DNA from: Lumbricus rubellus
Taxonomy: Eukaryota > Annelida > Clitellata > Crassiclitellata > Lumbricidae
Direction: 5' to 3'
DNA: 64,000 nucleotides
NCBI GenBank assembly: GCA_945859605.1
Contig: OX243819.1
Span: 1,990,861-2,054,860 of the forward strand
This document shows positions 56,571 to 64,000 of this stretch, piece after piece. The notes beneath the pieces were generated by a model, which saw only the letters and a program-made list of their open reading frames with translations, was not told where the DNA came from and ran no database searches. Both the position numbers and the translations under genes were made by a program. Positions within the stretch are counted from its first letter, which is position 1. Every line of letters begins with the position of its first letter.

Positions 56571-57420
56571 ACGACAGCAACAGTAATAATAATAATAATA
56601 ATTCATCTTGGTCGAGTTGAACTTACAATTGACATACCTCTGTTAATTTTTTTCTTTAGGGAGGTCGAAACGAAGGAATATCGAACAACCGAAGCTGCGT
56701 CTACGACTGCATCACGGCATAGCAGCTTGCTCACTTACTCGCTCACTCGCCCGATACGAACCGTTTTCCAGAAGAGAAACGATTTCAAGGAATCTGTGCA
56801 ATCCTAAAAGAGATGTCTGCAGGAACTGCATAAAGGAAAATCTGCACCCTTGATCCCAAAGCACTTTGAAGCAAATGAGCTAAAGTTCTCTCCATATTTA
56901 CTAACTTTATTTTACCTGGCAGGGAACTAGATTATTAAAATATAAATTCAAAATAATCTGTCACTGTGGAATTAATATTTTGAATTTACTACCAGGGTAG
57001 TTGCCTTCTCGATGATAGTAAGTAAGTAAGTAAGTAGGCCTACGTATAAAATCTCATTGGGTTCAAGACTAAAAGAATTGCGCATTAAGACATCTATTAC
57101 TTGCGACCGGCATGTAATCAGGCACTTATAGTTATAAAGATAGCACGACTTCACTGACAGACTTCCTACGCGGCGATTATCTGTGGATGAATTGAGGACA
57201 TGATCGAAGATTTATAACAGAAAGACAAGACGTTAGTCTCAACCGCCATCTCTAACACGAACAGACACAGGTGCTTTTGCCAACATTATATTAAATTGTT
57301 TTGGAATAACGTTTTATTGATTATAGTTCTTTAATCATGATACATGTATATATCTCACACAAAAATTATGTTATCTCACTAATGTTATCTCACCATTGCT
57401 ATCTCGCTAAAGCTGTCTTG

Positions 57421-57606
57421 TAGGGCGCGGTGGTGTAGTGGGTATGTTCGTTGTCTTGCAGCCGAATGGTTGCCGGTTCGAATCCACGTCAAGCCACCTC
57501 GTAAGGACCTTGCGCAAGTAGTTCACGAGCAATTGTTCAGAGCTTCGGCGTGAAACTCCAATTCAATGCCCGCGCTGTTACAGTAGTCGGGAGCGCTTCT
57601 GAGTAC
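57421..57606 (+). mobile_element. tRNA-derived SINE
   Basis: Box A-like GTGGTGTAGTGGGTATG and box B GGTTCGAATCC, then AAGGACCTTGCGCAAGTAG, CGTGAAACTCCAATTCAATG and GGGAGCGCTTCTGAGTA. Same family as 42430-42640, truncated before the tail. Confidence 0.8.
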
Positions 57607-57616
57607 AGTAATTTAG

Positions 57617-58856
57617 CCCTCGGGCTACCAGGGGGGGGGTGGTATCCACCCCCCCTAGGTTTTTCCCAAATCAAACTTGTTTCGTTTGGAATAAAATTTT
57701 GACGTTGCTGTAGAGGATTCATTTGCACACATTTTGAGCTAAAATGTGTGATGATATACCAGTGCTGTCCAACCTTTTTTACACAGCGGGCCACTGAAGA
57801 AGGTCTCTTGAAGCCGAGGGCCGCAACGTCGAATTTAAAAGCAACGAGCATAATATTCTAATGAAAACTGTTTAAGCTGTATTAAAATTACTATGGAATA
57901 AATCATAATGAATTCGTCGTGGAAACTGGATTTTGTGTTCACATTGTCAAATAATAAGCCACGTTATGAACTTATGGCTATGCAAGTTGACTTGCGATTT
58001 ATTTTTCTCCATTTTCTAAAAAATATAAAACAACTTCACTAGCTTAGGCGGGCCACTTGAAATCACCTCGCGGGCCGCATGCGGCCCGCGGGCCGCAGGT
58101 TGGACAGCACTGTGATATACCATACCATTCAAAAGTTATACCCGATATACCCGAGGCACCAGAGGGGGTGGATACCACCCCCTTAGATTATCGGCTGTAT
58201 CTTATCCGTCCTTTGACATGAAGAGACACAAATTACACCATTCTGTTTTATTTTTATAACATTTTCATGTTTTTTCTATTATAACTTATTTATAATTTAT
58301 TTTTCAAGAGAAATAAATTATGTCATTCTATAGAGGGCGTGTAGGGCTATTTTTTGATACCAATTAATGTGACATTTGATGACCGGAAGGGCTCAAAATA
58401 AGTTTAAATGTGTGAAAATGTTGGGTTTTTTTTACAACGCAAACCGATAAGTCTGCGTAAACGTTTTTCAGCAGCTGTTACATGTTTTTTTTCTTTTTAT
58501 TATAATTAAAACTAACTTATTACTAGTTTTTATAGTTGAACATTGTACTTTATTATATGTAAACTATTATTGTATAAATAAATTATGTTAAAACACACAG
58601 AATCTACTATTTTGCTTATGCGAAAGTATGCATTTTGTGAAATCGACGGGTGCCTACGGGAAGAAAATCATAATTCCGGGGTGCTTTTATAGCCTATATT
58701 TTAAACCTAAATATACCATTTTGTGCAGAAATGAATGCTGAATCCATTGATGTATTACAAGTTATGATATCTCAAACCAAACCCAAAATCCAGTGGGGGT
58801 GGTAACCACCCCCTCCTTGGTAGTCAGTGTTACAAAAAAGCTTGGTAGCCTGAGGG
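57617..58856. mobile_element. piggyBac-like non-autonomous element
   Basis: Ends CCCTCGGGCTACC and the complement of CCCTCAGGCTACC. TTAA follows on the right (58857-58860) and TTAG precedes on the left (57613-57616), consistent with a TTAA target with one change. Subterminal GGGGGTGGT(A/T)(T/A)CCACCCCC hairpins occur on both sides. No transposase frame. A hAT MITE is nested inside. Confidence 0.65.
57760..58112. mobile_element. 353-bp hAT MITE, CAGTGCTGTCCAACC ends
   Basis: Ends CAGTGCTGTCCAACC and GGTTGGACAGCACTG, a perfect octamer TGATATAC on both sides (57752-57759, 58113-58120), and a subterminal GCGGGCCGCATGCGGCCCGC palindrome. Nested in the piggyBac-like element. Confidence 0.92.
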
Positions 58857-59112
58857 TTAACCTTGAAAGTGCGCATGAAACATGGGCCCTGTATGGACTG
58901 CACATATGTGCCTAATTTGGCGCGTTTAGCCGTATATATAAGGTTTTTATTAATATATAGGCCTACAGTTGCCTCCGTAGCACTTACAAACAATTTGTTA
59001 TGGAGTTTTCCTGTCAGGAGCAAAATTAATGCTGAGTTATAGGCCTACACATGGTCCTACGACCAATGGAAAAGCTATTAAAGTGGACATGAGATCATTC
59101 TCAATGGAAGAC

Positions 59113-59133
59113 GGGGGGGGGGGGGGGGGGGGG
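59113..59133 (+). repeat. G21 homopolymer
   Basis: Twenty-one consecutive G. Exact length is prone to sequencing error. Confidence 0.85.
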
Positions 59134-59711
59134 CTAAGTTGAAAGCAGCTAGGTATATATAGTGGAAAATGGAATTATACCCATGGGCGGAGACTTTGGG
59201 GAACCATAACCATAACCACAGTTTTTATTGCTCAAAGTGACAGTTGAGAAAACATCTTTGTTACATATAGTGTATATAGAAACTAACAAAAAGCAAAAGG
59301 AAAGAACCCTTGAGGGACTACTGTCCCACTGTCAGGGTTTCCCAAATACAAGTGCAAGTAAACAGCAACAGGTTATAGGGCCTACAAATAATAGAGTATT
59401 AAAGTGAAATTTTATCTTAACTATAGTTAAGCTTAATTAAACAATAGTAAACATCCTGGGAAAAACGTCTAAAGGTGACGTTGAGTGTAAGTTTGTTGGG
59501 GGTCCCGGAGATGTTTTTATTTCAGACATAGGCTATTCATAAAATAATATGTTAATTTATGCATTGTTATCCTCTGTGTATCCACAATGTCTAACGCCTT
59601 TAATGACTGCAGATTAGCTGATTCATGGCGGACTGTCCGCTCTGCATAGGCCTAGCGCCCTAGCCTAGGCCTATAATTGCTGATGATGATGCTGTGTGCT
59701 GGCTTAGCGCG
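59134..59711. other. gene-free stretch
   Basis: A MITE-like left end (CATGGGCGGAGACTTTGGGG, about 59183). No gene. Confidence 0.4.
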
Positions 59712-59720
59712 AACTGCAAA

Positions 59721-61459
59721 TAGACCTGGGAGTCGACCCCAATAAGTCGACCCCAGTCGACTTGGTCATCCCAAGTCGGGTCGGGTCGTTTCTGCTCACC
59801 GCAACTGACCCCAAATCGAATTGTGTAAAGAGAAGTCACTTCATTAAAATGATGAAACAAAATGTTACTAAAATAACATTTAGCACGTGTACTTATGAAG
59901 ACATGAACATGATAATGAGCAAATCAATTAACTTCTATAGCCTAGACTAAGTGGTAGGCCTAGGCCTAAGTGAATTCGACGCTACTTTGGCAGGCCTACC
60001 GGTAACCTGCATCGGCAGTAACTTGTCTGCATATGGAAAAGCTATTTATACGGGCTAATTGGACAATGAAAGACTTTACTGTCAGTGAGTAGGCCTACTA
60101 ATAGTATCCTACTGTAGGATGATGCGCTTGCAATGTTTTTTGCTAAGTTGCGAAATGATGTTAGTGGCCGATCAATTATGACAACTAACTTACAAAATTA
60201 ATTAGCACTAGGCTCTATAGGACGTCATTCAGTGCAATCAGTCCGCGGTCCCCAATTTTATCTTCGTGCTTGCTCGCTTTACAAATTTATTCAATATTAA
60301 TAATATTAAAAAAATAATGAGTGTAATCTGAATAATCACAGACATTGGGCAAGCTAAAATTCATAGGCCTAATAATTTGCAGTCTAGGCTACTAGATGGC
60401 CCAAAGCATCACAAAACTATTCAAACTGAAGCACAAACAGCCTGAAATGGGCTTGAAAAACTTTAACAAATTCATGCATCAATAATGAGTGTTGATGCCT
60501 CATTACTCATTGGTAGGCCTATTCTAAAATAATGTTTCCCATGCAAAATTGGCTTGCCTTCTTGCATTGGTAGCCGTATCATATGTAGACCTATGCTAAG
60601 GCTATAATTACCGGTGTCACGACAACTGGTCTACAGACAACTCGTCTAACGACAAGTGGTCTCCAGACAATTCGTCTACGACAACTGGTCTACGACAACT
60701 CGTCTACGACAACTCGTCTACGACAACTCGTCTACAAACTACTCCAGCTTCTATTTCACCCATATAAAACCATCATCCAGCTTCCATTTCAAATAAAAAG
60801 ATACCTTCATCCAGCTTCCATTTCTCAAAAGTTTTATCATTAATCCAGCTTCTTTTTAGCCTATATAAACCTTAATCCAGCTTCCATTTCTTTATCGCTT
60901 TTTTGATAAATCCAACTTCTATTTCAGATCTATAAATTCCTTCATCCAGCCTCCATTTCTTTAGCGTTTTTCGGCAATCCAGCTCCTATTTCAGATCTAT
61001 AATTACCTTGATCCAGCTTCTATTTCTTAAGCGTTTTTTCGTCAATCCCGTTTCTATTTCACCTACATAGATATGAAATAGAAGCTGAATGAAGGTATCT
61101 TTATATTTGAAATGGAAGCTGGATGAAGGTTTTATATAGGTGAAATATAGGTGAAATAGAAGCTGGAGTAATTTGTAGACGAGTTGTCGTAGACGAGTTG
61201 TCGTAGACGAGTTGTCGTAGACCAGTTGTCGTAGACGAATTGTCTGGAGACCACTTGTCGTTAGACGAGTTGTCTGTAGACCAGTTGTCGTGGAACCATA
61301 ATTACCATGTCAGAAGTCGACTTCAAGTCAGAAGTCGGTTGGTTTTCTGCCAAGTCGGGTCAAGTCGTTTTAATTCCAAGAAGTCGACCTCAAGTCGACC
61401 TCAAGTCACTTTAGGGTCAAGAGGGGTCAGATTAGCTGACCAAAGTCACTCCCATGACT
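59721..61459. mobile_element. foldback-type element h, AAGTCGACC terminal arrays
   Basis: Flanked by a 9-bp direct repeat AACTGCAAA (59712-59720, 61460-61468). The left end starts TAGACCTGGGAGTCGACC with repeated AAGTCGACC(CC) and GTCGGGTC units; the right end (about 61308-61459) has inverted AAGTCGACC(TC) units and closes GGGTCA..ACTCCCATGACT. The outermost bases are less alike than in its relatives. Element b is nested inside. The remaining interior (59830-60600) lacks the ATCCAGCTTC motif. Confidence 0.65.
60613..61297. mobile_element. foldback-type element b, GACAACTCGTCTAC terminal arrays
   Basis: A perfect 9-bp direct repeat ATAATTACC at 60604-60612 and 61298-61306. It starts GGTGTCACGACAACTGG and ends with the complement of GGTTCCACGACAACTGG. 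Each end is an array of about nine 13-16 bp units, and the two arrays match unit by unit in inverse order, including variant units. The interior (60740-61160) is alternating ATCCAGCTTCTATTTC and ATCCAGCTTCCATTTC repeats, reversing near 61070. No coding sequence. Confidence 0.85.
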
Positions 61460-61468
61460 AACTGCAAA

Positions 61469-62147
61469 CGCTAAATAAATAGCCTAAATATTCAATTTTG
61501 TTAAGATGGGGGCCGTCCATAAAGTACTTCACGCTCCAGGAGGGGAGGAGGTGTAAGAAAATGACAGTTTGTGACAGGGGAGGGGGTCAGGCCATGTGTG
61601 ACGTCACACATTTATTTTTTAAATTTTATTTCTAATTTATTTGTTATTTTTTTAGTAGAATTTAATAGCTTTAAAAATAATTTTCAAAAATTTTGTGAAA
61701 CATTTGAATTAGTTTTGTGTCAAAATAGCATGAAATTAAACATAATTCACAGGCCCATAATAAATAGATTCAATACAGCACAAGAGTTTGTCTCATAATT
61801 TGTCAATCTAGTCTTTTTTTAGTCAAATAGTTTTGTTTCCTTTTTATTATTTAATCACTGGGTGAGGTCAAGTTTCGCTAATCTACTTCCCATCCTGTGT
61901 AAACAAGATGTATTTTTCGACAATTAATAGGATAATACAGAAATATAATTATATGCTTATTATGTCATTGTACCGTTCATTATAATTATTGTCATCGTCA
62001 AATTCCAGGTGTAATTTTTAAAATCTCAAATATTCACCAGATGGCGAAACAGTAGGTCTACGTCTTAAATCCGGCTTCTATTATGTACGAGCTCTGACAC
62101 GGACAGATTGAATCGTTCGCCATTTTGCACGGTCGGTAGGCAGAGTG
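61469..62147. other. gene-free stretch
   Basis: 61495-61620 has GGGGCCGTCCATAAAGTAC and GTGTGACGTCACACA, which look like part of a transposon, but no paired end was found. No gene. Confidence 0.4.
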
Positions 62148-62245
62148 CGATTTCCGGTAAAACTGTATTTTAGCGTATTTTATTCTCTCAAAATCGATAT
62201 CATGTATTTTAGCGTATTTTATTATTTAGCGTGTGTATTTGTGTA

Positions 62246-62322
62246 GGTTCCACGACAACTCGTCTACCGACAACTCGTCTCCGGACAATTGGTCTAACGA
62301 CAACTGGTCTACTGACGAATAG
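62246..62322 (+). mobile_element. b-type left terminal array inside element f
   Basis: Starts GGTTCCACGACAACTCGTC and has about four GACAACTCGTCTAC-type units, the same left end as element b. Its right partner is not seen in the window, so it is either a truncated nested copy or part of a compound terminus of f. Confidence 0.6.
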
Positions 62323-62330
62323 CATTGATG

Positions 62331-62733
62331 GGTAAAATTCTATAACGCCGCGGTAGCAATTCTATAACGACGCGGTAGCAAGTAAACATCATGTCGGCAA
62401 AAGATCCGCGCATAATAGAGCCCATAAATCCAACTTCTAGTTTGCCGAGAATTCTTTTAATCGATCCAGCTTCTGTTTAGGCAAGAATTTGTTCGATAAA
62501 TTTCGCTTCTATGTCGTCCGCAAATGTTTTTATTCAATTTGTCATTAAAAATTATTGTTCGTCAATCCAGCTTCAATTTCAGCAGAATGACTGCACTAAC
62601 CCTAAAACTAACCCTAACCGACCCTCACGTCGCCTAACCTGAGCCCTAACCGACCCTTATGCGTAAAATCCATGATGTTTACTTGCTACCGCGTCGTTAT
62701 AGAATTGCTACCGCGTGGTTATAGAATTTAACC
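62331..62733. mobile_element. foldback-type element e, TTCTATAACGACGCGGTAGC terminal arrays
   Basis: A perfect octamer CATTGATG at 62323-62330 and 62734-62741. It starts GGTAAAATTCTATAACG and ends with the complement of GGTTAAATTCTATAACC. Each end has two 22-24 bp units containing CGCGGTAGCAATTC, then GTAAACATCATG. The interior holds ATCCAGCTTC motifs and a module of about 100 bp (62555-62668) shared with element a. Nested in the b-type/f sequence. Confidence 0.85.
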
Positions 62734-63272
62734 CATTGATGAAATAGAAGCTGGATTTACGAAAATGTTTTTTTTTGCTTAAATGGAAGCTGGATTGATG
62801 ATTTTCATTCATGTATTCCAACATGCACCCATTTCTACTTTAAATCTAAAAACACGTTCATCCAGCTTCTATTTCTCGCCTGTTAGTTTCGTCAATCCAG
62901 CTTCTATTTCAGATATAAAAATACCCTCATCCAGCTTCCATTACTTAAGCGGTTTTCTTATCAATCCAGCTTCTATTTGAGGTCTAGAAATACCTTCATC
63001 CAGCTTTTATTTATCATGCGTTATTTTCGTCAATCCAGCTTCTATTTCACCTGTAAAAGAACCATCATTCAGATTCCATTTCTCTTGCGTTTTTTCATCA
63101 ATCCAACCTCCATTTCACTTCTAAAAACTATCATCCAGCTTCCATTTCTCAAGCTCTTGGCAATAAACCGAAATCACTGAACTTCTCCATCAGTTTTAAT
63201 TAAATACGCTATTTCTTTTGAGTTTACGCGTTTGGAATAAAATACGCTAAAATACAGTTTTACCCGATTTCC

Positions 63273-63485
63273 GTTTATTTGTTAATACAATAAATGGTTA
63301 GCTCTTGATTTATACGTTTACGCCAAATTTAATTATTTTGACCATTTGTTCGACATCGCGGTAAACGTGTATTTTAGCGTCGCAAATTATTCGCTCTTTT
63401 AATTTTTTTTATCAATTCAACTTCTGGTTTGGCAGGAATCCTTCTCTTTTGCATCTTTGGGTTTTAGCAACTGATACAAAATAGT
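63273..63485. other. gene-free spacer
   Basis: Carries another GGTAAACGTGTATTTTAGCG block (about 63360) resembling the end of element f. No gene. Confidence 0.4.
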
Positions 63486-64000
63486 GGTGGCCGGACAAAA
63501 TGGTAGCGGACAAAATGGTACGGACAAAATGGTACGGACAAAACGGTATGGATGAAATGAAAGCTGGATTAGTGAATTTTTATATATGAATTAGATGCTG
63601 GATTAATGAAAAGATGCATGTGAAATGGAAGCTGGATGAAGGCTCTGCATGGATATTTTTATATATGAATTGGAAGCTGGATTGATGAAAATAACGCTTT
63701 ATATATAGAAGCTGTATCAGGGTATTTTCATAGCTGAAATAGAAGCTGGATTAATGAAAGATGCATTACAAATGGAGAATGGTTTAAGGAATCTTATGAC
63801 TGAAATTGAAGCTGGATACATCATGAAACACATGAATGAGAGACATCAATCCAGCTTCCATTTCTCAAGCACTTTTTTTCGCCAATCGGGCTTTCTTTTC
63901 TCAGGTTTTTTTCTTCACTAGAGCTGTATTTCAGCCACAAAAAAGCCTTCCACACTCTACTTCAGCAAAAAATATCCTCATCCAGCTTCAAATTATCCAT
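63486..64000. mobile_element. foldback-type element d, GGACAAAATGGTAC array, cut by window end
   Basis: Starts GGTGGCCGGACAAAATGG, followed by four GGACAAAATGGTAC units (to about 63550), then reverse-strand ATCCAGCTTC-type repeats (GAAATGGAAGCTGGATGAAG and relatives) that change to plus-strand orientation near 63850. The right terminus must lie beyond the window. Confidence 0.65.

Larger units (their letters stand above)
62156..63264. mobile_element. foldback-type element f, TGTATTTTAGCGTATTTTATT ends
   Basis: A perfect octamer CGATTTCC at 62148-62155 and 63265-63272. The ends GGTAAAACTGTATTTTAGCG and its complement are perfect over 20 bp. The left end has a second copy of the TGTATTTTAGCG unit. 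The interior (62742-63160) is ATCCAGCTTC-type repeats. A b-type left array sits at 62246-62322 and element e at 62331-62733. Confidence 0.82.

Noticed and set aside
56124..56807. 227-codon His/Thr/Pro-rich frame
   Set aside because: Follows a (CCA)n array; no conserved domain and several alternative frames are open over the same sequence.
62590..62660. Telomere-like CCCTAA strings
   Set aside because: The CCTAACC blocks are irregular, short, and part of an interior module shared by two transposons; not a telomeric tract.

Overview
This window is from the nuclear genome of an animal, most likely a marine invertebrate deuterostome. The grounds are spliced genes with canonical GT/AG junctions, a Scleraxis/Paraxis-type bHLH gene, a tandem pair of PLCXD genes, an intact Ty3/Gypsy polyprotein, tRNA-derived SINEs and many DNA-transposon relics. 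The palindrome TAGGCCTA recurs throughout, and several elements resemble foldback (TU-like) elements known from sea urchins. An echinoderm is plausible but not proven. Nothing is bacterial, and there is one 200-N assembly gap at 1745-1944.

Layout. 1-9768: a hAT-like MITE and a SINE, the gap with a 129-bp tandem repeat beside it, then a Ty3/Gypsy element on the minus strand with an unbroken 2117-codon gag-pol frame (8862 to 2509) and about 0.9 kb of leader or LTR. 9769-16700: gene-free, with two 196-bp MITE copies, a large GACAG minisatellite and a 227-bp palindrome. 16700-29806: two PLCXD genes in tandem on the minus strand (A, 19509 to 17734; B, 29806 to 25298), each of two coding exons split at the same codon. 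Their downstream non-coding sequence is duplicated too. The intron of B is inflated by a nested set of transposons.

30065-32438: a rearranged Tc1/mariner relic carrying a CGG-rich insertion. 32600-50380: a gene desert of microsatellites, minisatellites, SINEs and MITEs, with one promoter-like GC-rich patch near 49.2-49.5 kb. 50386-51919: the first (perhaps only) coding exon of an SCX/TCF15-type bHLH factor, with a minisatellite directly upstream and a 35-bp tandem repeat starting at the exon end. 52000-64000: again gene-free, with a second copy of a 1.63-kb palindromic element, a piggyBac-like MITE holding a hAT MITE, and a cluster of unusual elements.

The most interesting signal is a set of non-autonomous elements whose inverted ends are arrays of short tandem repeats. 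Five (26240-27768, 59721-61459, 60613-61297, 62156-63264, 62331-62733) are bounded by exact 8-9 bp direct repeats, and four of these five begin GG and end CC. Each has a different terminal repeat unit, yet several share the same interior: alternating copies of ATCCAGCTTCTATTTC and ATCCAGCTTCCATTTC. Two with unrelated termini share a further module of about 100 bp. This looks like one foldback-type transposon group with interchangeable ends. All coordinates and identities were read by eye; no alignment or database search was run.
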